Part shown: piece by piece, positions 1 through 7,015 of the stretch | How the letters are laid out: each line of letters begins with the position of its first letter | Numbering within the stretch: position 1 is the first letter of the stretch | Assembly (NCBI GenBank): GCA_947630865.1 | Contig: CANRJE010000067.1 | Coordinates: forward strand, 1-8,212 | Reading direction: 5' to 3' | Source: an uncultured Bacilli bacterium | GTDB lineage: Bacteria; Bacillota_I; Bacilli_A; RF39; UBA660 | Length of the DNA: 8,212 bases | The notes under the pieces: generated by a model | Told to the model about the DNA's origin: nothing | The model's database searches: none | Seen by the model: the letters and a program-made list of their open reading frames with translations, nothing else | Made by a program: the position numbers and the translations under genes

Positions 1-10
1 TAAAAATTTC

Positions 11-72
11 TACAAAATTTTATTACAAAGTGGATTTTACCTATTCAAACTGGAATTTACTTTTGCAATTCA
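11..72. repeat. Imperfect ~20-bp tandem repeat, possible IS21-type element end
   Basis: Two adjacent 20-base units at 31-50 and 51-70 agree at 14 of 20 positions. Both start TGGA, then have TTTAC and a CAA near the 3' side. A more decayed third unit may occupy 11-30, sharing the CAAA spaced exactly 20 bases earlier. The 20-base period is not a multiple of three, so this is not a coding repeat. IS21-family elements are known to carry several short repeats inside each end and to finish in CA; a CA falls at 71-72. The element end reading is inference, because no transposase gene is in the window. Confidence 0.4.
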
Positions 73-146
73 GCTTTTTCTAATAATAGACAAAATTTTA
101 TCCCTATTTTTATTTTATTATTTTAAAAATAAAAGATTACAAAAAA

Positions 147-1664
147 TTAAATATCCAAAATTTCACATTTCTTTTTAATTTCTTTTACAAAAATGGATTC
201 TTCTTCTTTTTTAGTCATCAAATAAACATTATTTTTAGTTCTAGTTAAAGCAACATAAAAAAGTCTTCTCTCTTCTGCATATAAAAAATTATCTTTATTC
301 TTAAAAAACTCATTTATTATTTTTTCATCTTTTATTTTATTAGGAAATCCCAATAACTCATCACTTAAATTTAAAACAATAACTGAATTTGCTTCTAAAC
401 CTTTAGCACGATGAACAGTTAAATATTTAATATTTAAATCTTTATATTTTATATAGCAATCATCTAACTTTTCCCAAACAAAGTTTAAATCATTATTACA
501 TCTTCCAAGAACTAATATATCCTTTTCTCCTTCAAAAATCAATTTATCTAAAAGCCTTAAAAAACGAATTTTATAATTACTTTTAGTATAGTAAACTATT
601 TTAATTGGTTTAGATAATCTCTTATTTGATAATAATCTTTTATTTAATTGATAAGGATTTTTTATTATAAATTTATAAGCTATTTTAATTAATTCTAAAG
701 AATTTCGATAAGTATTTTTCAAATATAAAATATGACTATCTTGAAAATATTTTTTAAAGTTAATAAATAAATCCATTGTACAACCAGAAAATTTATAAAT
801 CGATTGAAAATCATCGCCAACACATAGTATTTTACTATCACAAGATTTACTTATTTCTTTTATCAATTGATAACGAACTATAGAAGTATCTTGAAATTCA
901 TCAATAATTATATATTTATAATATCTTTTCATACCATATTTATTAACAACTCTTGTTGCATATTCTATCATCATATCAAAGTCAAGTGTTAAAGAACTAT
1001 TTAAATCTTCTAAATAAATTCTATAGATATCTAAAATTATAATTAATAAACATTTATTTTTATAACTTTGTTTTTTATTAAAACGATATTTATTCTTCAA
1101 TATATATTTTTTTAAGTCATTTATCTTTTTATTATTACTTTTAATTAAATTAATAAACTTTATAATCAATTTTTTATAAACTAAAAATTGTTCTCTAAAT
1201 TCATTTTTTAAATTTTCATAAGTAAATTCTTTCTTAATATAATATTTAAAATAATCAAGAACATAGTTTAAATAATGGTTATCATAGATAATTGACTCAA
1301 AATATTCATTGGTAACATATTCTAAAAAGTCACTTGCTGCAACCTGATAGTAAACATGATTATCTTTTAATATCTCTAAACTTAGTTTATGGAAAGTATA
1401 AATATCAATATCGTATTCTAATTTATTTTTTAAATTATTAACTGTTTCATTAGTAAATGAAATACAAAGAATATCATGATAATTAACTTGACGTTTTTCT
1501 ATTAAATATTTTATTTTACCAATTATAGTTAATGTTTTTCCACTTCCTGCTCCTGCAACTACAAGTAAATTTCTTGAATTATCAAGAACTACTTTTCTTT
1601 GTTCTAAATCTAATTTATAACCGTTTATATTATCAAAAAAGGAATTATTTATTTCATCTTTCAT
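147..1664 (-). CDS. UvrD/Rep-type superfamily 1A DNA helicase, helicase IV-like
   Basis: ATP-dependent 3'-5' DNA helicase or translocase by family, acting on chromosomal DNA in repair or recombination. The SF1A motifs are present in order: Q-motif-like LDLEQ (residues 18-22), Walker A AGAGSGKT (37-44), motif Ia ISFTN (68-72), TFHKL (90-94), Walker B IIIDEFQDT (252-260), motif III VGDDFQSIYKFSG (282-294), motif IV NTYRNS (317-322), motif V TVHRAKGLE (416-424) and motif VI EERRLFYVALTRTK (464-477). The GFPN before motif VI and the AEERRLFYVALTR pattern resemble helicase IV (HelD of E. coli) more than PcrA. At 505 residues it is much shorter than PcrA/UvrD (~720) or helicase IV (~680), and the 1B/2B insertions look reduced; residues 100-225 are Lys/Tyr/Asn-rich. 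The start is supported by AGAGGT just upstream (1669-1674). It is divergent from pgk. I found no convincing promoter for it. The exact repair role is unknown. Confidence 0.9.
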   Translation of the reverse strand: MKDEINNSFFDNINGYKLDLEQRKVVLDNSRNLLVVAGAGSGKTLTIIGKIKYLIEKRQVNYHDILCISFTNETVNNLKNKLEYDIDIYTFHKLSLEILKDNHVYYQVAASDFLEYVTNEYFESIIYDNHYLNYVLDYFKYYIKKEFTYENLKNEFREQFLVYKKLIIKFINLIKSNNKKINDLKKYILKNKYRFNKKQSYKNKCLLIIILDIYRIYLEDLNSSLTLDFDMMIEYATRVVNKYGMKRYYKYIIIDEFQDTSIVRYQLIKEISKSCDSKILCVGDDFQSIYKFSGCTMDLFINFKKYFQDSHILYLKNTYRNSLELIKIAYKFIIKNPYQLNKRLLSNKRLSKPIKIVYYTKSNYKIRFLRLLDKLIFEGEKDILVLGRCNNDLNFVWEKLDDCYIKYKDLNIKYLTVHRAKGLEANSVIVLNLSDELLGFPNKIKDEKIINEFFKNKDNFLYAEERRLFYVALTRTKNNVYLMTKKEEESIFVKEIKKKCEILDI

Positions 1665-1755
1665 ATAGACCTCTAATATAATATAAACGAAAAAAAATTA
1701 AAAAAATAAATTTTTAAAAATTATTTTAGAATTATGTAAAAATATGTGAGTTTAC

Positions 1756-1784
1756 TTGCTACTAGTAGTGTTAAATGATATAAT
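1756..1784 (+). promoter_or_regulatory. Sigma-A promoter of the pgk operon
   Basis: The -35 is TTGCTA (1756-1761, 4/6 to consensus), followed by a 17-base spacer and a perfect TATAAT (1779-1784). A TG at 1776-1777 makes it an extended -10. Transcription should begin near 1791, leaving a leader of about 15 nt. A perfect 10-base palindrome, CTACTAGTAG (1759-1768), overlaps the end of the -35 and runs into the spacer, where a repressor could act. An A/T-rich tract lies upstream and could serve as an UP element. Confidence 0.7.
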
Positions 1785-1805
1785 GATTTTGAAAGTTGAG
1801 GATAT

Positions 1806-2969
1806 ATGAAAAAAATAGAAAATGTTAATTTAGAAGGAAAAAAAGTTATTATTCGTGTTGATTATAATGTGCCACTTGATGATAATTTAAATATTGTTGA
1901 TGATAATCGTATTAAAGAAAGTTTAAAAACAATAAACTATTGTTTGGATAAGAACTGTAAAATCATCTTATTATCACATCTTGGTAAAATTAAAAAGGAA
2001 GAAGATAAAGCTAAAAAAAGTTTAAAAGTTGTTGCTAAAAGACTAAGTGAACTAATTGGAAAAGAAGTTAAATTTATACCTGCAACTAGAGGTCCTTTAG
2101 TAGATGAGGCTGTTTTAAAAATGCAACCAAAAGATATTATCATGCTTGAAAATACAAGATTTGAAGACTTAGATGGTAAAAAAGAAAGTGGAAATGACTC
2201 TGAACTTGCAAAATATTGGGCAAGTCTCGGAGATATATTTATAAACGATGCTTTTGGAACATCTCATAGATCTCATGCTTCAAATGTTGGAATAGCAAGT
2301 AATATCAAAGAATCTTGCATAGGATTTTTAATTGAAAAAGAACTTGATAACTTGTTACCAATTATTAATAATCCTGAAAAACCTTTCGTTGTTATTCTAG
2401 GAGGAGCTAAAATATCTGATAAAATAGGAACTATAAAAAACTTGATTTCTAAAGCTGATTATATATTAGTTGGAGGAGCTATGGCTTACACCTTCTTAAA
2501 AGCAAAAGGAGAAAAAGTTGGTAATTCTTTAATCGATAGTGAATCTCTTGATTTTGCTAAAGAAATGTTAGAAAAAAGTAAGAAGATTATTTTACCAATC
2601 GATCATGTTTTAGCAACCGATAATAGTACTTCTGAATATCACATTGCTGATACCATAAATGATAATGAAATGGGTCTTGATATTGGCCCTAAAACCATTC
2701 AATTATTTGAATCATATTTAAAAACTAGTAAAACCATCTTTTGGAATGGTCCAATGGGTTATTATGAAAATACTACCTATCAAAAAGGAACTAAAGAATT
2801 ATGCGATTTTATAAGTAAATTAGATGTAACCTCTGTAGTAGGTGGAGGAGATACAGCTTCTTGTGTTATCAACATGGGATATAAAGATAAATTTACTCAT
2901 GTATCAACAGGTGGAGGTGCTTCTCTTGAATTATTAGAAGGTGCATCTTTGCCTGGAATTAACATATGA
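1806..2969 (+). CDS. pgk: Phosphoglycerate kinase
   Basis: Cytosolic glycolytic enzyme that transfers the phosphate of 1,3-bisphosphoglycerate to ADP, giving ATP and 3-phosphoglycerate. At 387 residues it is close to the usual ~394. Family signatures are complete: RVDYNVP (17-23), R35, SHLG (57-60), LENTRF (114-119), NDAFGTSHRSHAS (147-159), GGAKISDK (199-206), FWNGPMG in the C-lobe, and the nucleotide-site GGGDT and TGGGASLELLEG near the end. The substrate-loop Arg usually found in HLGRP is Lys here (HLGKIK), a conservative change also remembered from other Firmicutes. The ribosome site is TTGAGG (1796-1801), with only 4 bases to the ATG. It is the first gene of an overlapping operon: its TGA stop lies inside the ATGA that starts the glycosyltransferase. 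Ending at this TGA, right after LPGINI, matches the family C-terminus and argues for the standard genetic code. Confidence 0.98.
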   Translation: MKKIENVNLEGKKVIIRVDYNVPLDDNLNIVDDNRIKESLKTINYCLDKNCKIILLSHLGKIKKEEDKAKKSLKVVAKRLSELIGKEVKFIPATRGPLVDEAVLKMQPKDIIMLENTRFEDLDGKKESGNDSELAKYWASLGDIFINDAFGTSHRSHASNVGIASNIKESCIGFLIEKELDNLLPIINNPEKPFVVILGGAKISDKIGTIKNLISKADYILVGGAMAYTFLKAKGEKVGNSLIDSESLDFAKEMLEKSKKIILPIDHVLATDNSTSEYHIADTINDNEMGLDIGPKTIQLFESYLKTSKTIFWNGPMGYYENTTYQKGTKELCDFISKLDVTSVVGGGDTASCVINMGYKDKFTHVSTGGGASLELLEGASLPGINI

Positions 2970-4102
2970 ATAAAAAAATTTTAATTACTTATACTTCTTA
3001 TGGTAATGGACATAAAGCTGCAGCTGAATACATATATAACTATTTTAAAGAACATAATAAAAATTTAAATTTAAAAATCATTGATACAATGGAGTATGGT
3101 AATTTATTAGCTAAAATCGATAAAAAATCTTTTGAAATGAATTATAAATTTAGACCCAATCATTTATTTTTTAGTATTATTTATAACTTATCCGATAATA
3201 ATATAATAACATCTCCTTACAAATTAATTGTTAAACTTATTTTAAAAAAGAAGTTAAAAAAAGAAATCTTAGATTATAAACCAGATATTGTAATCTCTAC
3301 TCACTTCTTTGGTAGTATTCTAATTGGAATTTTAAAAGACAAATATAATTTAAAAACTAAAACAGTTACAATAATTACAGATTATAAAGCTCATCATTTA
3401 TGGATAAAAAATCAAGCTAATGAAGATGCTTTTATTGTTAGTAATGAAATAGTAAAAAAAGAATTAATAAAATATCACGTTCCCAAAGAAAAAATATATC
3501 CTTTTGGAATACCTTTATCAAGTAAATTTAAAAATCTTGATGATATACATATTATAAAAGAAAAATATCATGTTAATAACAACAAATTAACAATTCTTTT
3601 TTTAGGAGGAGGATCATACGGCTCTAACTTTTCTTATATCTATTTTAAATCTTTAGTTAAAGAACAATTAGATATTAACATTATCTTTGTTGCTGGTAAT
3701 AATAAAAAATTAGAAAGGAAATGTTTAAAGTACGTTCAAAAAGAAAATCTAAAAAACATAAATATAATGGGCTATACTAATGATATTTCTAACTTATTAA
3801 ATATATCTACTCTTGTAATTACTAAACCTGGAGGATTATCTATAACTGAAGCTATTGAAATGAAAAAGCCAATGATTTTAATTCCTGGTAATGGTGGGCC
3901 AGAAAGTTATAATGCTAAATTTATTCTAAAAAATGGATTTGGTTATAAAATAAGTTCTAAAAATTCCTTAAGAAAAATCATTAAAAAGCTTTATGAAAAT
4001 CCTAAATTAATAGAAAATATGTCCAATAATTTAAATAATTTAGAAAAAAATAAATCAATAGAAAAACTATATAATTTAGTAATGGAAATGGATGTGGAAT
4101 AA
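2966..4102 (+). CDS. MGDG synthase/UgtP-like glycolipid glycosyltransferase
   Basis: Probable membrane-associated GT28-type glycosyltransferase that moves a sugar from a UDP-sugar to diacylglycerol, giving mono- or diglycosyl-diacylglycerol. Such lipids are membrane components and, in many Firmicutes, lipoteichoic acid anchors. The protein is 378 residues. The N-lobe has SYGNGHKAAA (11-20), the GxGH loop shared by MurG and MGDG synthases, plus STHFFG (111-116) and the diagnostic TDYKAHHLW (138-146). The linker GIPLSSKF (181-188) matches the family's GIP-x-x-x-x-F. The donor-binding C-lobe has LGGGSYGSN (213-221), TKPGGLSITEA (286-296) and PGNGGPESYNA (307-317). No signal peptide or transmembrane helix is evident. 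It overlaps pgk by 4 bases (ATGA) and tpiA by 1 (TAATG), with no strong Shine-Dalgarno of its own, so translational coupling is likely. The sugar and the number of transfers cannot be read from sequence. A MurG identity is unlikely because TD..HHLW and KPGGLSITEA are MGDG-type. Confidence 0.88.
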   Translation: MNKKILITYTSYGNGHKAAAEYIYNYFKEHNKNLNLKIIDTMEYGNLLAKIDKKSFEMNYKFRPNHLFFSIIYNLSDNNIITSPYKLIVKLILKKKLKKEILDYKPDIVISTHFFGSILIGILKDKYNLKTKTVTIITDYKAHHLWIKNQANEDAFIVSNEIVKKELIKYHVPKEKIYPFGIPLSSKFKNLDDIHIIKEKYHVNNNKLTILFLGGGSYGSNFSYIYFKSLVKEQLDINIIFVAGNNKKLERKCLKYVQKENLKNINIMGYTNDISNLLNISTLVITKPGGLSITEAIEMKKPMILIPGNGGPESYNAKFILKNGFGYKISSKNSLRKIIKKLYENPKLIENMSNNLNNLEKNKSIEKLYNLVMEMDVE

Positions 4103-4815
4103 TGAAATTAATATGTGCTAATTTTAAAATGAATCTTTTAAAGAAAGATATCTTAAATTATTTAAAAACTATAGAAAATGTTCGAAAGAAAAATTTAGTT
4201 TTTTTCCCTAGTATTCCTTATATTGAATACTTTAAAGAAAAAAATTATGTAGTTGGAAGTCAAGATATTAGTTATAAAAATTTTGGAAGTTTAACAGGTG
4301 ATACCTCAATTGAACAATTAAAAGAATTAGGAGCTAGTTATACTATAATTGGTCATTCCGAAAGAAGAGAATTTTATAATGATTCAAAATATGTTAATCA
4401 AAAAATTAGTTTAGCATTAAAACATGATTTTAAAATTGTTCTTTGTATTGGAGAAAATTTAAAAGAGTTTGAAAGTTCTAAAACACTTTTTGTTTTAAAA
4501 AAAGAAATTGATGAAGCATTTTCTAATAATCTAGATATGATTAACGAAAGTAATTTAATTATTGCTTATGAACCTATCTGGGCTATTGGAACTAATAAAA
4601 TTCCAACTTCAGAAGTTTTAAAAAGTACAATTTATCAAATAAAAAATTATATATTAGAAAATTATAATTTAGATTTAAAAGTTTTATATGGTGGAAGTGT
4701 TAATTTAGAAAATATTGAAGAATTAGAAAAAATTTCTGAAATTGATGGTTATTTAATTGGAGGAGCAAGTTTAAGTCCTGAAAAGTTTTTAACCCTTATA
4801 AATAAGGTTAATTAA
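4102..4815 (+). CDS. tpiA: Triosephosphate isomerase
   Basis: Cytosolic TIM-barrel enzyme interconverting dihydroxyacetone phosphate and glyceraldehyde 3-phosphate. At 237 residues it is a little short of the usual ~250. The catalytic set is intact: Asn7 and Lys9 in ANFKMN, His85 in IIGHSERR, and Glu157 in AYEPIWAIGT. The flexible lid (loop 6) reads WAIGTNKIPT (160-169), a variant of the common GTGKTAT. The phosphate-binding YGGSV (196-200) and IGGASL (219-224) are present. The N-terminal WGNWKMN of many homologues is CANFKMN here. The start is fixed by the TAATG overlap with the preceding glycosyltransferase, with a G-rich stretch (GGATGTGG) just upstream as a plausible ribosome site. It is the last gene of the pgk operon. 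No intrinsic terminator follows, so read-through into spo0A is possible. Confidence 0.97.
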   Translation: MKLICANFKMNLLKKDILNYLKTIENVRKKNLVFFPSIPYIEYFKEKNYVVGSQDISYKNFGSLTGDTSIEQLKELGASYTIIGHSERREFYNDSKYVNQKISLALKHDFKIVLCIGENLKEFESSKTLFVLKKEIDEAFSNNLDMINESNLIIAYEPIWAIGTNKIPTSEVLKSTIYQIKNYILENYNLDLKVLYGGSVNLENIEELEKISEIDGYLIGGASLSPEKFLTLINKVN

Positions 4816-4819
4816 AGTA

Positions 4820-4836
4820 TTCGACAAAATAAGACA
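4820..4836 (-). promoter_or_regulatory. Tandem Spo0A-binding (0A) boxes upstream of spo0A
   Basis: TTCGACA at 4820-4826 is the exact complement of the 0A-box consensus TGTCGAA, inside the extended form ATTCGACAAAA. A second, weaker copy, TAAGACA (4830-4836; 5/7 to consensus), has the same orientation and starts exactly 10 bases later, about one helical turn. This is the tandem arrangement known for Spo0A dimers. Relative to the predicted start near 4882 the boxes centre around -59 and -49, just above the -35, which suits activation. Autoregulation is inferred. Confidence 0.6.
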
Positions 4837-4846
4837 AAAAAAGAAC

Positions 4847-4875
4847 TTTAAAAAATTTGTAAGATATTATATAAT
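4847..4875 (+). promoter_or_regulatory. Sigma-A-type promoter of spo0A
   Basis: The -35 is TTTAAA (4847-4852, 4/6), followed by a 17-base spacer and a perfect TATAAT (4870-4875). Predicted initiation near 4882 gives a leader of about 25 nt. I saw no sigma-H pattern (AGGAATT with GAAT), unlike the sporulation promoter of Bacillus subtilis spo0A. The weak -35 together with the adjacent 0A boxes suggests an activator-assisted promoter. Confidence 0.65.
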
Positions 4876-4906
4876 GATAATGCGTGCAGTATAGAGAAAG
4901 GATACT

Positions 4907-5674
4907 ATGAAAAAAATTAATGTTTTAATGATCGATGATAACAAACAGTTAATCGATATGGTTAAGGAGTATTTTAGTAGTCACGCAGTAATCAACATTG
5001 TAGCAGCAGCTAATGATGGTTTTGAAGGAGTAGAATATATTAAGAATAATCTAGATAATATTGATTTGATTGTTCTAGACCTTATTATGCCAAGGAAAGA
5101 TGGTATTTCAGTTTTAGAAGATATTAAAGATATTGAAAAACTACCTAAAGTAATTGTTTTAACTTCTTATAATACACCTGAAATGATTAGAAAAGTTGCT
5201 GAATATGGTGTTAATTATTTCATGTTAAAACCTTTTGAATTACCTGAACTTGAAAAGAAAATCTTGGAAAGTACTAATGAAATAAAGTCTGGTACTAAAA
5301 CTTTAGATTTATATCATAATAATTTACAAATTGCTATTACTAATGTTTTACATGAACTAGGTGTACCTTCTCATGTTAAAGGATATTCCTATATTAGAGA
5401 AGGAATTTTAGAAGTTTTCTTTAATCCTGCTGTTATAGGAGGAATTACAAAAGAATTATATCCTAAAATTGCTGATGATTTTAATACAACAGTTTCACGA
5501 GTTGAAAGAGCTATTCGTCATGCAATTGAAATTAGTTGGAATAGAGGCAATTGGGATTTAATGCAGGATATATTTGGTTATAGTGTTGATATTGATAGAG
5601 CTAAACCAACTAATTCTGAATTTATTGTAACTGTTGCTGATAAGTTAAGACTTGAATATGCTAATATAAGTTAA
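4907..5674 (+). CDS. spo0A: Sporulation master regulator Spo0A
   Basis: Cytosolic response regulator that, when phosphorylated, binds 0A boxes and controls entry into sporulation. The receiver domain (about 1-120) has the acidic pair Asp10-Asp11, the phospho-acceptor Asp58 in LIVLDLIMP, Thr86 in VLTSYN and Lys108 in MLKPF. After a linker, the Spo0A C-terminal DNA-binding domain (about 140-250) has HELGVPSHVKGYSYIREGI (149-167), followed by VSRVERAIRHAIEISWNRGN (196-215). That last motif is nearly identical to the family's recognition helix, so the protein looks functional. At 255 residues it is slightly shorter than the usual ~265. The ribosome site is AGAAAGGA (4895-4902). It lies 91 bases after tpiA; the spoIVB gene that commonly precedes spo0A is absent. 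It converges on the Fem ligase gene and shares a terminator with it. Confidence 0.97.
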   Translation: MKKINVLMIDDNKQLIDMVKEYFSSHAVINIVAAANDGFEGVEYIKNNLDNIDLIVLDLIMPRKDGISVLEDIKDIEKLPKVIVLTSYNTPEMIRKVAEYGVNYFMLKPFELPELEKKILESTNEIKSGTKTLDLYHNNLQIAITNVLHELGVPSHVKGYSYIREGILEVFFNPAVIGGITKELYPKIADDFNTTVSRVERAIRHAIEISWNRGNWDLMQDIFGYSVDIDRAKPTNSEFIVTVADKLRLEYANIS

Positions 5675-5675
5675 A

Positions 5676-5705
5676 AAAGTTACCGTTTAGTAACTTTATT
5701 TTTTT
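5676..5705. terminator. Bidirectional intrinsic terminator between spo0A and the fem gene
   Basis: A perfect 8-bp stem AAAGTTAC (5676-5683) / GTAACTTT (5690-5697) with a 6-base loop begins two bases after the spo0A stop and is followed by A then seven Ts (5699-5705). On the opposite strand the hairpin runs into a T-tract (complement of AAAAAA at 5673-5678), so it can also end the minus-strand transcript. The fem stop codon (5704-5706) overlaps the T-tract. Confidence 0.85.
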
Positions 5706-6963
5706 ATCTCGCTTTGCCACTTGTTTTTTCTTTATATTTTTCATAGATATGTTCATTTATTATTAAATCAAATTCACCTATATATTCCATAACTGTTGCA
5801 TTAAAACTTAATTTTGCATGATTTAAAGTACTATATTTACCTAAATCTTTTTTATTAAAGTCTCCTACTACTCCATTTAAATTAATATATTTAAATCCTT
5901 CACTTTTATATTTTTTAATAAGTTCCCAAATAAGAACATAACGAGGATTGAATTTTAAATATTCATCATAGCAACTATCAATTATAAGTTCTACTCCATT
6001 ATTATGTTTTATTGTAAAAGCTGCTCCTATTGTAACATAATCAATATATTTTTGAGCTAAATTAGTAGCATAAACTAATTCATTTTTTAAATAGTTTAAT
6101 TTAGTATCGGATTCCATCTTTTGATTAATAATAAATTGTTTATTACTTGCTGGAATATTCGTATCTTGAATAGAAGATGATAATTCTTCATTAACAGCTA
6201 ACTCTTTATTATATTTGTTGTTCATATTTTGAAGATATTTATTGGTATTAACCTTTATAAAAAATATGTCAATTGCATTATTTCTAGAAAAATTATTATA
6301 AAGACCTTGATAATATCTTCTTTTTCTTTTTTTATTTTTAAGAGATGTAAATTTATATAACTCATTAATATTACCAGTCTGGTCAAGTTGAATTTCTACT
6401 CCTGATAAAACACTCTCATCTATCTTATCTTTTGCTTCACGTTCAATATTACCATATAAAACTTTTATATCTTCTTGAAGATTAACAAAAGCTGTTAAAC
6501 GAGGTTTATATGTTTCAAAATATTTATTAAAACCTTGATGAATATAACCATTACTTTTTAAAGTATCTAGAATAAAATTAATAGTATTACTGAAATAAAT
6601 TATATTACCTTTCTTATCTCTTTCACTACAAATGATTGGAGGATCGATTTTAATAAAGGCAAAGTGTTGTTTTTTTAAAAGATTTATTAATCCTTTAGTT
6701 ACATTACGAACTATCTTAGGATCAGTATAATCTATCAAAAAACCTCTAGGAGCATATGCATATTTATAATACATATAAAAAGTTTTATGAAGAAACAAAG
6801 TTACACCTATAAGAGAGCCATTTTCAACAAAACCAATATAGAAAGTATTTAAGCCTTCATATCTAGATGTTTCAGCATATGAAGAAGTTTGATAATAGGT
6901 ACTATATTTATGTTTATAAGCAAAAGCATCAAACTCTTCCTTAGTAAGTGCTACTATCTTCAT
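5704..6963 (-). CDS. FemAB/FemX-family peptidoglycan bridge aminoacyltransferase
   Basis: Cytoplasmic, aminoacyl-tRNA-dependent ligase that by family adds the first or later amino acids of the interpeptide bridge to the lysine of lipid II (or another precursor). The 419-residue protein shows the twin GNAT-fold layout. Subdomain 1 has YYQTSSYAETS (23-33) and YAPRGFLIDYTD (70-81) followed by FIKIDPP (103-109), the classic Fem pattern. A short conserved stretch TAFVNLQED (157-165) follows. A charged helical segment (about 243-303) corresponds to the coiled-coil arm. Subdomain 2 ends with GFKYINLNGVVGDF (356-369) and MEYIGEFDLIIN (392-403), again typical. No signal peptide or membrane segment is seen. 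The ribosome site AAGAGGAG (complement of 6973-6980) lies 9 bases before the ATG. Its presence implies a branched peptidoglycan stem; the amino acid donated (Gly, Ala or Ser) cannot be told. It is divergent from the Clp-like ATPase. Confidence 0.92.
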   Translation of the reverse strand: MKIVALTKEEFDAFAYKHKYSTYYQTSSYAETSRYEGLNTFYIGFVENGSLIGVTLFLHKTFYMYYKYAYAPRGFLIDYTDPKIVRNVTKGLINLLKKQHFAFIKIDPPIICSERDKKGNIIYFSNTINFILDTLKSNGYIHQGFNKYFETYKPRLTAFVNLQEDIKVLYGNIEREAKDKIDESVLSGVEIQLDQTGNINELYKFTSLKNKKRKRRYYQGLYNNFSRNNAIDIFFIKVNTNKYLQNMNNKYNKELAVNEELSSSIQDTNIPASNKQFIINQKMESDTKLNYLKNELVYATNLAQKYIDYVTIGAAFTIKHNNGVELIIDSCYDEYLKFNPRYVLIWELIKKYKSEGFKYINLNGVVGDFNKKDLGKYSTLNHAKLSFNATVMEYIGEFDLIINEHIYEKYKEKTSGKAR

Positions 6964-6986
6964 TTCCCCTCACTCCTCTTTTCTAT

Positions 6987-7015
6987 ATTATAACTATTTT
7001 AATCAATTTTAGCAA
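6987..7015 (-). promoter_or_regulatory. Sigma-A promoter of the fem gene
   Basis: On the minus strand, the -35 TTGCTA (7010-7015) is followed by a 17-base spacer and a perfect TATAAT (6987-6992). The -35 hexamer is identical to that of the pgk promoter. Predicted initiation near 6980 would place the Shine-Dalgarno AAGAGGAG at the very 5' end of the mRNA, a leader of about 17 nt. Confidence 0.7.

Noticed and set aside
108..134. 9-bp inverted repeat TTTTATTTT / AAAATAAAA after the helicase gene
   Set aside because: The stem is entirely A/T and has no clean T-tract on the minus strand. It is expected from base composition and too weak to call a terminator.
2..178. Plus-strand frame open for 58 codons from the left edge
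   Set aside because: It is low-complexity Phe/Leu/Ile/Lys sequence without a motif, covers the non-triplet 20-base repeat and runs into the 3' end of the helicase gene. A C-terminal fragment of a gene to the left cannot be excluded but is not supported.
1709..1722. 14-base palindrome AATTTTTAAAAATT between the helicase gene and pgk
   Set aside because: It is A/T-only and lies in a run of A-tracts. It could bend DNA but is not distinguishable from composition.
1937..2143. 68-codon minus-strand open frame inside pgk
   Set aside because: It is the antisense shadow of highly conserved pgk codons and has no ribosome site or recognisable motif.
4841..4906. Possible sigma-H promoter for spo0A
   Set aside because: AGAACTT bears only loose resemblance to the sigma-H -35, and no GAAT-type -10 follows at the right distance.
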